From: Streptomyces sp. BA2
GTDB lineage: Bacteria > Actinomycetota > Actinomycetes > Streptomycetales > Streptomycetaceae
DNA length: 64,000 nt
Reading direction: 5' to 3'
Assembly (NCBI RefSeq): GCF_009769735.1
Contig: NZ_WSRO01000002.1
Coordinates: 620,001-684,000, forward strand
Positions 29,391-36,327 of the stretch are shown one piece after another. Positions within the stretch are counted from its first letter, which is position 1; every line of letters begins with the position of its first letter. The translations under genes and the position numbers were made by a program. The notes below the pieces were generated by a model, which searched no databases, was not told the DNA's origin, and saw only the letters and a list, made by a program, of their open reading frames with translations.

Positions 29391-30224
29391 CACCAACTGG
29401 CCGACGCGCACAGTGACCTGGGCTTCGCGCGCTACAACGCGGGCCGCATGGCGGAGGCCGCCGCCTCGTACGAGGCGGCACGGCCGCGGTTGTCCCAGGC
29501 GGGGGACTTGGGGTCGGAAGCCGAACTGACCCTGCGGCGCGGCTATCTGAAGTGGGACGAGGGGTATGTCGAGGAGCCGCTCGAACTCTTCAGGCTGGCA
29601 GGGAAGTTGTACGAGCAGGCCGGCTGCCCGACGGGCAAGGCCAGTGCGGCAGCGTCGGAGGCCTGGGCGATGCTCCAGCTGGGACACCGCGAGGAGGCGG
29701 CGCAGCGGGCGCGTGAGGTCCTCGGCATCCCCCACGCCGACCCCGCGTCGCCGCCCACGCTGACGGCTCGGATCACCCTCGGCGTGGCCATCGCCCACGA
29801 GGAGCCCGACGAGGCGGCGGAGCACCTGCACCAGGCATTGGCGCTGGCCCGCGAGGACGGGCACCTCCACAACGAGGCGTGGTGTCTCAACTGCCTGGGT
29901 GTCGCGCTGCGGCGCATGGGGCGCTACGAAGAGGCACTGGCCAGCCACCGGCAGGCGTTCGCGCTGCTCGACGAGCTCTTCGAGGAACACTGGAAGATCC
30001 ACTTCCTCAACGGCTACGCCGAGACCTGCCGCCTCGCGGGCCTGCCCGAGGAGGCCCTGCGCCTGCACCGCCAGGCTCTCGAACTCGCCCCGGTGCTGGG
30101 GTACCGCAACGAGGAAGCGCTGGCCCACGAGGGAATCGCGACCGTCCTCGACGCAACGGCCCCGGCCACGGCCGCCGAACACCGCGCGGCGGGCCGGGCC
30201 GTCCTGCGGGAGCTCGACGCGTGA
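29391..30224 (+). pseudogene. 5'-truncated TPR-containing regulator fragment
   Basis: About 277 codons of tetratricopeptide repeats: [21 protein letters not shown], then [43 protein letters not shown], and a natural C-terminal end. This matches the tail of large SARP/NB-ARC or similar ATPase regulators. The whole N-terminal DNA-binding/NTPase part is absent and no start site with a ribosome-binding site is visible at the boundary. A stand-alone short TPR protein is the alternative. Confidence 0.55.
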
Positions 30225-30242
30225 TGTCGAGCCCCGCCGCCG

Positions 30243-31034
30243 TCAGAAGCGCACCGCGTACGAGACGCGCCGCCGCAGGGACTTCGCCCGCTGGGCCTCG
30301 TGGAAGCGGGCGTCCTGTTCCAGGACCTCGGCGGCCCTGCGCACCTTCGCGCCGGCCCGTTCGATCGCTTCGTCGAGCGGCATCACCAGGGGCAGGCCGA
30401 AGATCTCGACGATCCGCTCCACGCGTTCGCGGACGCTGCCGCCCACCACGTGGTAGGGGATCTCCAGCTCCTCCAGGGTCTCGATCAGCAGATCGTCGGA
30501 CATCTTCCGGAACGTCTCGGAGACCGGCCGGTGGCCGTCGGCCTTCATCTCGAACTCGACCGGCAGGTGCACATAGGCGTCGTAGATCCGCTTGGCGCGG
30601 GCCTTGGCGACCGCGCCGTAGGCATCCATGTACTGGCGGTAGAACCGCTTCACCGGGAGCCCGGCGATGTTCTTCACCGCCCGCAGGAACAGGTTCGCCC
30701 CGGGGTTGATGCCGACCCGCATGCGGGCCTCGCCGTAGATCCACTCATGGATCACGGAGCCGTCCGAGATGAACGGCCCCTGGCCCGCCTCGTGGTGGAT
30801 CCGTTCCTCGAGCCGGCGCAGCCCGAGCATCGTCAGTTCCATCGCGCTGAGTTCCTGGACCTGTTTGCCCGGAACGAGGTCCACGAGGATCTCCCGGGAC
30901 GTCATCGCGTGCGTACGGGGGATGCCCGTCGCCATCGACAGCGTCTCGGTCGTGGTGCTCTTGCCGCTGGAGTACGTTCCGGAGATCGCCAGGTGCAGAC
31001 CGCTGTGCGGTATGGGGGTGCTTGTGTTCCCCAT
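30243..31034 (-). CDS. P-loop NTPase / kinase-like protein in the avrD-like operon
   Basis: A 263-residue cytosolic protein. The Walker A motif is GTYSSGKS (19-26) followed by TTTETLSMATGIP, a pattern seen in NadR/ribosylnicotinamide-kinase-like and related small-molecule kinases. An acidic stretch GPFISDGSVIHEWIYG (about 84-99) could be Walker B or the acceptor site. The C-terminal third is helical and rich in Arg/Lys. It is the last gene of the operon, 59 nt after the ketoreductase, with a small hairpin in between. Phosphorylation of a sugar or polyol intermediate is a reasonable guess but is not shown by sequence. Confidence 0.7.
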   Translation of the reverse strand: MGNTSTPIPHSGLHLAISGTYSSGKSTTTETLSMATGIPRTHAMTSREILVDLVPGKQVQELSAMELTMLGLRRLEERIHHEAGQGPFISDGSVIHEWIYGEARMRVGINPGANLFLRAVKNIAGLPVKRFYRQYMDAYGAVAKARAKRIYDAYVHLPVEFEMKADGHRPVSETFRKMSDDLLIETLEELEIPYHVVGGSVRERVERIVEIFGLPLVMPLDEAIERAGAKVRRAAEVLEQDARFHEAQRAKSLRRRVSYAVRF

Positions 31035-31059
31035 GGTGTGCTCTCTTCCCGTCGTGGGT

Positions 31060-31079
31060 GCCCCGGCCGGAGCCGGGGC
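31060..31079 (-). terminator. Small intercistronic hairpin
   Basis: GCCCCGGC-CGGA-GCCGGGGC forms a perfect 8-bp stem with a 4-nt loop between the ketoreductase and P-loop genes. It could attenuate or process the operon transcript. Confidence 0.4.
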
Positions 31080-31093
31080 GTGGGGTGATGTGG

Positions 31094-31798
31094 TCAGACG
31101 CCCAGGCCCAGGCCTCCGCTGACCGGCAGAACCGCTCCGGTGACGTAGCGGCCCGATTCGCCGGCGAGATAGCGCACGGCGGCGGCGACATCAGACGCTT
31201 CGCCGACGTGCCCGAGCGGAGTGACGGACAGCAGGTGTTCGCGTCGCTGATCAGTGATCGCGCGGCTCATGGCCGTGTCGATCAGGCCTGGTGCGACGAC
31301 GTTGACCGTGATGTTCCGGGGGCCGAGTTCCCAGGCGAGGGAGCGGGCCATGCCGAGCATTCCGGCCTTGGCGGCCGCGTAGTTGACCTGACCCGGTGCT
31401 CCGTACGCGAAGGTCATGGAGGAGATCAGGACGATCCGCCCCCAGCGCGCCCGCACCATGCCGCGCACGGCACGTCGCACGGCACGGAAGGCGCCGTGCA
31501 GGTTGACGTCGACCACGTCCGTGAAGTCCTGCTCGTCCATGCGCAGCATCAGGGCGTCGCGCGTGATGCCCGCGTTGACGACGAGCACTTCGACCGGCCC
31601 GTGTGCGGCCTCGACCTCCTTGAAAGCGGCATCGATGCTTCCGGAGTCCGTCATCTCGGCGCGGACGCCGAGCAGTCCGTCGGGCGGTGCGGTGTCCCGG
31701 TGGGTGACGGCGACGCGGTCGCCGTCTGCCGCCAGGGCGGTCGCCACGGCGAGCCCGATGCCGCGGTTGCCGCCGGTGACCATGACCGAACGTCCCAT
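31094..31798 (-). CDS. FabG-type 3-oxoacyl-ACP reductase
   Basis: A 234-residue short-chain dehydrogenase/reductase. The cofactor motif is TGGNRGIG (8-15), the NAG motif is at 75-77, and the catalytic residues are Ser127, Tyr140 and Lys144 (SSMTFAYGAPGQVNYAAAK). A substrate-side Asn lies in VDVNL. It closely resembles FabG/MabA reductases that reduce beta-ketoacyl-ACP. In this operon it probably reduces a keto intermediate made by the AvrD-like enzyme rather than serving bulk fatty acid synthesis. Its ATG overlaps the stop of a 49-aa gene by one base (TGATG). Confidence 0.9.
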   Translation of the reverse strand: MGRSVMVTGGNRGIGLAVATALAADGDRVAVTHRDTAPPDGLLGVRAEMTDSGSIDAAFKEVEAAHGPVEVLVVNAGITRDALMLRMDEQDFTDVVDVNLHGAFRAVRRAVRGMVRARWGRIVLISSMTFAYGAPGQVNYAAAKAGMLGMARSLAWELGPRNITVNVVAPGLIDTAMSRAITDQRREHLLSVTPLGHVGEASDVAAAVRYLAGESGRYVTGAVLPVSGGLGLGV

Positions 31799-31947
31799 CA
31801 GTGCCTCCTCGGGGCGATGGCGTCCTCCGCCTGTCGGCTGCGGACCTCCGCCGTCCGCCGGCCGGTGAGCGCCAGATTCCGCGTGGCTGTCGCGACGATC
31901 CGGAGGCCGATCTCCCCCAGGCTGGGGAGCGGGTTCAGCGGGTTCAT
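31798..31947 (-). CDS. 49-residue small protein, function unknown
   Basis: A short gene wedged between two operon members. It begins MNPLNPLPSLGEIGLRIV and ends EDAIAPRRH. Its ATG is 3 nt after the stop of the 196-aa gene, with GAGG at proper spacing inside that gene, and its stop overlaps the ketoreductase ATG as TGATG. This tight double coupling is the main reason to accept it. The sequence suggests one amphipathic helix (about residues 9-30) and a basic tail. No family was recognised. It may be an accessory peptide or may only couple translation. Confidence 0.6.
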   Translation of the reverse strand: MNPLNPLPSLGEIGLRIVATATRNLALTGRRTAEVRSRQAEDAIAPRRH

Positions 31948-31950
31948 GGG

Positions 31951-32541
31951 TCACCTCGCCGAGCCGGTCGCCGCCGCGCAGTACTGCGACGCATCGGCGA
32001 ACAGGTGCTCGACGGCTGCGGCGAGGCGGTCCCCGGTCAGCGCGTTCGGCAGCAGCCGCCGGGCGAAGCGCGGGCTCAGCGGCACTCCCTCGTGCCGTTT
32101 CTCGGTCATCAGTGGCGGCAGGAACGCCATCGGCGTACAGGACAGTTCCGCGTCGCTCTCCGCGAGGAAGCGCGCTGCGCGCTCCCTGTGTGCCTCGGGC
32201 AGCCAGTCGAGAAACGGCAGGCTGACCTCGACGACCTCATCGTCCGCGGGGTCTTCGCAGCCGGCGTCCAGATGGTCGCGCAGCAGTCGGCAGGGCGCGG
32301 CCTGCCATTCCTCGCGGAGCATGGGGACGCGGCATCGGGCTTCGTCGAGCAGGACGAGCAGCGGCCGTTCCCCGTCCAGGTGCTCGCGCACCTCGGCACG
32401 CTGTTCCGCGTCCGGCCATATTCCCTTCGGTGTCCATTGCTTCGTTTCGTACCCTGAAGCGCGCTCTTCCCAGAGCATGCGGGCCGGCCCTTCGAGTACG
32501 ACGAGCACGTCTCCTAATCGGAGCGTGGGCGTAAAACGCAT
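31951..32541 (-). CDS. Unrecognised 196-aa protein of the avrD-like operon
   Basis: I do not recognise the family. The protein is soluble, acidic and Leu/Arg-rich, with no signal peptide or membrane helix. Visible segments are MRFTPTLRLGDVLVVLEGP, YETKQWTPKGIWPDAEQR, VEVSLPFLDWLPEAHRERA and a C-terminal FARRLLPNALTGDRLAAAVEHL. Three cysteines occur in the middle. A strong ribosome-binding site (CGGGGGAAA) precedes the ATG. It lies 84 nt after the AvrD-like gene and overlaps nothing on its 5' side, while its 3' end is coupled to the 49-aa gene. Confidence 0.7.
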   Translation of the reverse strand: MRFTPTLRLGDVLVVLEGPARMLWEERASGYETKQWTPKGIWPDAEQRAEVREHLDGERPLLVLLDEARCRVPMLREEWQAAPCRLLRDHLDAGCEDPADDEVVEVSLPFLDWLPEAHRERAARFLAESDAELSCTPMAFLPPLMTEKRHEGVPLSPRFARRLLPNALTGDRLAAAVEHLFADASQYCAAATGSAR

Positions 32542-32625
32542 GATCTATTTCCCCCGTTGCGTTTCTTGCGTGTAACTCTGGTGCGAATTGAGTGCGAATA
32601 TCGAAAGCGAAATTCTGCCGTTCGA

Positions 32626-33654
32626 TTACGCGGCGGCGGGCAGGCGGTGCGCCAGCCAGCAACGGCCGTCGATCCCCGCGAAGTCGTCCACCGCCAGTTC
32701 CGCGGTGCGCCAGCGGGCTTCGCCCATGGAGAGGAGCCGGGAGCCGGCGGTGCTCACGGTCGGGGTGAAGCTGTGCCCCAGGGGGCGCACCGGTGTGCCC
32801 GCGCCGATGACGAAGCGCCTCATCCAGAGCGTGTCGGTGTTGCCGCGGGAAAGACCGTCCTGTGCGTAGAGCAGGACCTGGGCCAGCTGGGCCACACCCA
32901 CGAGCGCGTCGACCAGGGAGACCGACGGCCCGTAAGCCGCTTCCGCTCCGTACGTATGCGCATCCCCGTTTGTGTGCGCATCCCCGTCCGTCGCCACGAC
33001 GCGCTGCAGCCCCCGGATCTCCTGCCGGTCGAGGTCGACGCGGACCTGCTCGGCGTACTGGTCGCGCTGCTTGTAGCCCGCGCCGTAGTGGCGGGCTCGC
33101 GCCGGCCCCAGTGCCTGCTTCTCGTCGGAGTACGTGACCGGTGTCCCCGCCCTGTCACCCTGTTCGTGCACGAGCGTGCAGCGCACTTTCAGGCGCCCGA
33201 CCCGGCAGTCGAACGTGCTGGCCAGCATGGGGTCTTCCCCGGTCGGACCATCGACGGCGACCAGCCTGCCGTGCACGGGAAAGTCCGCGAGGTCTTCGTG
33301 GGGCGTGCTGCCGGCCCGTACGTCGGCTCGGCGCACCCAGATCCTGCGCCGCTCGGCGGCGCCGAGCCCGAAGGCCCGGGCGAGGTGTGTCTCCGCCAGG
33401 TTCGCGGCGAGCACCAGTGCGTCGATGCTGCTCAGATGCGGTCGCAGCTCACCGGCGCCCGTCTTGCGGGACCAGTCGCGCGGATAGGTGAGCGTGCCCC
33501 GCGCGGTGACGAGCGCACCCGGTTCGGCGGACCCGTCGGTGGTGATGTTTTTGAGGCCTTGAGTGACGCGTTTGTATCCGCTTCCGAAAAAGCGGGAGCT
33601 GCCAGGTCCGAGGCAGCTGTCCAGAGATCCGTATAATAATTCCTTGTTGCTCAT
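32626..33654 (-). CDS. AvrD-like protein, putative syringolide/butanolide-type signal synthase
   Basis: A 342-residue cytosolic protein that I assign to the AvrD (avirulence D) family. Family-like segments are SLDSCLGPGSSRFFGSGYK near the N-terminus, HLSSIDALVLAANLAETHL, and the beta-rich FDCRVGRLKVRCTLVHE, followed by a second similar half ending in RRFVIGAGTPVRPLG. The Pseudomonas syringae protein directs formation of syringolides from a beta-ketoacyl chain and a pentulose. A local 18-bp tandem duplication encodes a repeated GDAHT. It is the first gene of the operon and has a good ribosome-binding site. Assignment is by memory of the family pattern, so a search is needed before naming it. 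Confidence 0.68.
   Translation of the reverse strand: MSNKELLYGSLDSCLGPGSSRFFGSGYKRVTQGLKNITTDGSAEPGALVTARGTLTYPRDWSRKTGAGELRPHLSSIDALVLAANLAETHLARAFGLGAAERRRIWVRRADVRAGSTPHEDLADFPVHGRLVAVDGPTGEDPMLASTFDCRVGRLKVRCTLVHEQGDRAGTPVTYSDEKQALGPARARHYGAGYKQRDQYAEQVRVDLDRQEIRGLQRVVATDGDAHTNGDAHTYGAEAAYGPSVSLVDALVGVAQLAQVLLYAQDGLSRGNTDTLWMRRFVIGAGTPVRPLGHSFTPTVSTAGSRLLSMGEARWRTAELAVDDFAGIDGRCWLAHRLPAAA
32954..32989. repeat. 18-bp tandem duplication inside the avrD-like gene
   Basis: Two adjacent 18-nt units differ at only three positions and encode a repeated GDAHT followed by NGD or YGA. The frame is preserved, so it adds six residues to a surface loop. Confidence 0.65.
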
Positions 33655-33705
33655 TCCCCGTTTACCTTCCCCCGTGTCGCGGGCCGAGCGGCCCGGACAG
33701 AAAAA

Positions 33706-33734
33706 ACACTATCCAGCACGCCAGGGGGAAGCAA
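33706..33734 (-). promoter_or_regulatory. Promoter of the avrD-like operon
   Basis: On the minus strand TTGCTT (33734-33729) and TAGTGT (33711-33706) are 17 nt apart. The surrounding 33655-33843 region is clearly lower in G+C than the rest of the window. A 7-bp hairpin (CGGGCCG-CT-CGGCCCG) lies in the predicted leader, before a strong ribosome-binding site GGGGGAAGG. Confidence 0.5.
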
Positions 33735-33746
33735 TTAGTTAATGGA

Positions 33747-33768
33747 ATCTGTGACGGCCTCCACAGAT
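33747..33768. promoter_or_regulatory. Inverted-repeat operator upstream of the avrD-like promoter
   Basis: ATCTGTG and CACAGAT flank an 8-nt spacer, 13 bp upstream of the -35. The position suits an activator or a TetR-type receptor. No regulator gene of that type lies in the operon; the nearest is the MarR gene. Confidence 0.5.
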
Positions 33769-33843
33769 CCACCCAAAGGAAACCTCAAATAGGGATTCTT
33801 TAATTCCAGTTTCACCGGATCAATTACTGAATTCGGCCGGACA

Positions 33844-34329
33844 TCACTCGCAGGCGATCACGCGCGGCCAGCGGTCGGCGAGCAGATCGCCGAGCAGCGC
33901 CCGCAGCCGGTCGCGGTCCTCCGCGGGCACGGCGGAGAGAAAGTCCTGCTCCACGGCGTCGACGGCGCGCCCGGCGCGCTCGAGTGCCTCGCGGCCGCCT
34001 TCGGTGAGGCGCAGGATGTAGCGCCTGCGGTCCGACGGATTGCGCCGCCGCTCCACATGGCCGGCCCGCTCCATCTCGTCGATCAGCGCCACCATGGTCG
34101 TCGGGTCGAGATGGAGGAGTCTGCTCAGATCCTGCTGAGACAGGCTCAGATCACTTTCCAGCGCCGCGAGGACATAGAAATAGCGCAGGCGCATGCCCTG
34201 CGCCATGAGCACCCGCTCCGCGTCCTCCATCAGGATCGATCCCGCCTTGTTCAGCAGATAGCCGGTCCTGCGGACGAGGGGGAAGTCGAGCGCGGCGGGT
34301 TGCGCCGGGGTGGGCGTCGCCTCTGCCAT
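33844..34329 (-). CDS. MarR family transcriptional regulator
   Basis: A 161-residue regulator. The winged helix contains SLSQQDLSRLLHLDPTTMVALIDEMERAGHVERRRNPSDRRRYIL, the MarR recognition helix and wing, between helical dimerisation segments. It lies downstream of a DHA2 exporter gene in the same direction and upstream of the avrD-like operon. Control of the exporter is the simplest reading, with the operator-like repeat near 36262 as target. Confidence 0.88.
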   Translation of the reverse strand: MAEATPTPAQPAALDFPLVRRTGYLLNKAGSILMEDAERVLMAQGMRLRYFYVLAALESDLSLSQQDLSRLLHLDPTTMVALIDEMERAGHVERRRNPSDRRRYILRLTEGGREALERAGRAVDAVEQDFLSAVPAEDRDRLRALLGDLLADRWPRVIACE

Positions 34330-34371
34330 CCGGGCCGTCCCCTTTGCTGCTGGGCGCTGTTGAGCGCCGCT

Positions 34372-34398
34372 GAGAGCTGCGAGAGCTGCGAGAGCTGC
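34372..34398. repeat. Three tandem 9-bp repeats upstream of the MarR gene
   Basis: GAGAGCTGC occurs three times head to tail, starting about 43 nt before the MarR start. It is a simple tandem array and could vary in copy number; it is not in a gene. Confidence 0.6.
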
Positions 34399-34493
34399 TG
34401 AGATCTCGGAAAATGACCGGCCCAGGGATGCTGTTGCTCGGTGGTGCCGAACATCCCCCGTGCCGATCGTCGATCACCCCAAGGGTACTGGCG

Positions 34494-34522
34494 GTGGCAC
34501 CGGCCTCCAAGGCCGGTGCCAC
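34494..34522 (-). terminator. Terminator hairpin after the DHA2 exporter gene
   Basis: A perfect 13-bp stem (arms 34494-34506 and 34510-34522) with a 3-nt loop, about 50 nt beyond the exporter stop. It separates exporter transcription from the MarR gene. Confidence 0.75.
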
Positions 34523-34547
34523 TCACAGTGCCGCGTCCGGTCGGGGC

Positions 34548-34580
34548 GGGTAGCCCGGTCGGTCTCCGACCGGGCTACCC
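34548..34580 (-). terminator. Second terminator hairpin overlapping the exporter stop codon
   Basis: A perfect 15-bp stem (arms 34548-34562 and 34566-34580) with a 3-nt loop. The right arm includes the stop codon of the DHA2 transporter. It makes a tandem terminator with the hairpin at 34494. Confidence 0.75.
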
Positions 34581-36233
34581 ATCTCCCCCGGCTCGCACCG
34601 ACTGGGCCACGACCGGCGCTCCGGCGCTCTCGTCCCCCAAGAGCCCTTGTGCGTCCAGGCCGTTCACCACAGTCCGGGTGCCGATCTGCACGGTCTCGCC
34701 CCGGGCGCTCTCGTGCAGGTCGCGTGTGCGGATGAAGACGAATCCCACGAGCGCGCCGACGGCGGCGACGACCGCGCACACGAACATCACATCGGTCAGC
34801 CCGTCCACGAAGGCGGTGCGGGCCGCCGCTTCGAGTGCGGGGCCCATCCCCGAGGGCGCGCGCCCGGCGGCCTCCGCGCCGCCGCCCGCCGCGACGGCCT
34901 CGCCGAACTCATGCGCGGAGGAGCCCAGTTGGCGACCGGCTTCGGACTGCGCGAACAGGTCGGCCACCCTGCCCTGGAACGCCGCGCCGAAGCCCGCGAT
35001 ACCGATGGCGACGCCCACCTGCTGGAACGTCTCGTTGATCCCCGAGGCCATGCCCGCCTTGGACGGTTCCACGACGGCGATGGACAGCGACGCGCGCGGC
35101 GGATTGAAGAGACCCATGCCAAGGCCGATCCCGAACATGCTCGGCAGCAGCGCCGTCCAGGACGTGTCCGGCCCGGTGAGCGCGACCAGCGAAAGCCCGA
35201 GCGCGATGAGCGCGAGGGACGTTCCCATCAGCAGGCGCTGCGGCACCCGGGTGGTCAGCGATCCCGAGATCGCTGCCGCGACGAACAGCGTCCCGGTCAG
35301 CGGAAGGAACCGCAGGCCGGTCTCCCACGGCGAGTACGCAAGGACGTTCTGCACGTACGACACCAGGAGGAAGATCGCGGACATGGTCGCGGCGGCGCAC
35401 AGCAGCGTCACCACCGACACTCCGTTGAACGTCCTGTTCCTGAACAACGACAGCTGGAACATGGCCCGTTCACCGCGCCGCCTCTCCACAGCGCCGAACG
35501 CCGCGAGGAGCACCACAGAGACCACGAACATGCCGACGATGGGCACGCTGCCCCATCCCTCGGCCTCTCCTCGCAGCAGCGCGAGCACGAGCAGCGTCAG
35601 CGCGCCGGTGAAGAGCACCAGACCCCACCAGTCCACGGCGGGGGCCGACTCCGCACGGGACTCACGCATCCGCAGCGCGCTCACGGCCATGGCGAGCAGC
35701 CCGACCGGAATGTTCACCAGGAAGATCCAGCGCCAGCTGAGCCCGTCGGTGAGCGCGCCCCCGATGAGCGGGCCGAAGGCAATGGACAGGCCGACCACGC
35801 CGCCGAAGATGCCGAAGGCCTTGCCCCGGTCCTTGCCCTGGTACTCCTGCCCGATCAGCGCGGGCCCTACGGCGAACAGGACCGCTCCCCCGAGTCCTTG
35901 GACGCCGCGGGCCACGGACAGGACGACGGCATCGTTCGCGAGGCCGCAGGCGAGCGAAGCCGCCAGGAACACGACGAAGCCGATATTGAAGACACGCTTG
36001 CGCCCCAGGCGGTCGGCCAGCGATCCGGCTGTCAGCAGAACAGCGGCCAGACCGAGGGCGTACGCGTCGAGCACCCATTGGAGCGAGGTGAAACTCGCGT
36101 CGAACGCATCCCTGATGTCGGGCAGCGCCACGTTCACCACGGTCAGGTCGAGCAGCAGCATGAACGTGGCCACACACACCACGGCCAGGGTCCACCCCCG
36201 CCCGCCCACCGTCGTCGTTCGTCCGGACATCAT
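34575..36233 (-). CDS. DHA2 family MFS drug exporter (14 TM)
   Basis: A 552-residue EmrB/QacA-type transporter with 14 predicted helices. Conserved pieces are FMLLLDLTVVNVALPDIRDAF in helix 1, WVLDAYALGLAAVLLTAGSLADRLGRKRVF in motif A, and ARGVQGLGGAVLFAVGPALI. The last ~40 residues are a cytoplasmic tail. It should expel an amphipathic compound by proton antiport. It follows the penicillin-acylase-type gene by 94 nt; the gap holds a MarR-like inverted repeat, so the exporter has its own regulated promoter. Confidence 0.9.
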   Translation of the reverse strand: MMSGRTTTVGGRGWTLAVVCVATFMLLLDLTVVNVALPDIRDAFDASFTSLQWVLDAYALGLAAVLLTAGSLADRLGRKRVFNIGFVVFLAASLACGLANDAVVLSVARGVQGLGGAVLFAVGPALIGQEYQGKDRGKAFGIFGGVVGLSIAFGPLIGGALTDGLSWRWIFLVNIPVGLLAMAVSALRMRESRAESAPAVDWWGLVLFTGALTLLVLALLRGEAEGWGSVPIVGMFVVSVVLLAAFGAVERRRGERAMFQLSLFRNRTFNGVSVVTLLCAAATMSAIFLLVSYVQNVLAYSPWETGLRFLPLTGTLFVAAAISGSLTTRVPQRLLMGTSLALIALGLSLVALTGPDTSWTALLPSMFGIGLGMGLFNPPRASLSIAVVEPSKAGMASGINETFQQVGVAIGIAGFGAAFQGRVADLFAQSEAGRQLGSSAHEFGEAVAAGGGAEAAGRAPSGMGPALEAAARTAFVDGLTDVMFVCAVVAAVGALVGFVFIRTRDLHESARGETVQIGTRTVVNGLDAQGLLGDESAGAPVVAQSVRAGGDG

Positions 36234-36261
36234 TCCCCCGAGATCGTAATGATCTACTTCT

Positions 36262-36288
36262 CAAATCATCGATATTCCCGACGATTTG
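36262..36288. promoter_or_regulatory. Candidate MarR operator upstream of the exporter
   Basis: CAAATCATCG and CGACGATTTG form an inverted repeat with one mismatch and a 7-nt spacer, 29 nt before the exporter start, in an A/T-rich patch. Size and symmetry suit a MarR dimer. Confidence 0.6.
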
Positions 36289-36327
36289 GAAAGCTACGAA
36301 GGCCCCGGAAACCTGTCAACGGCCCTC

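Noticed and set aside
34372..34398. Possible CRISPR-like or regulatory repeat array
   Set aside because: Units are 9 bp, contiguous and without spacers; this is a simple tandem repeat.
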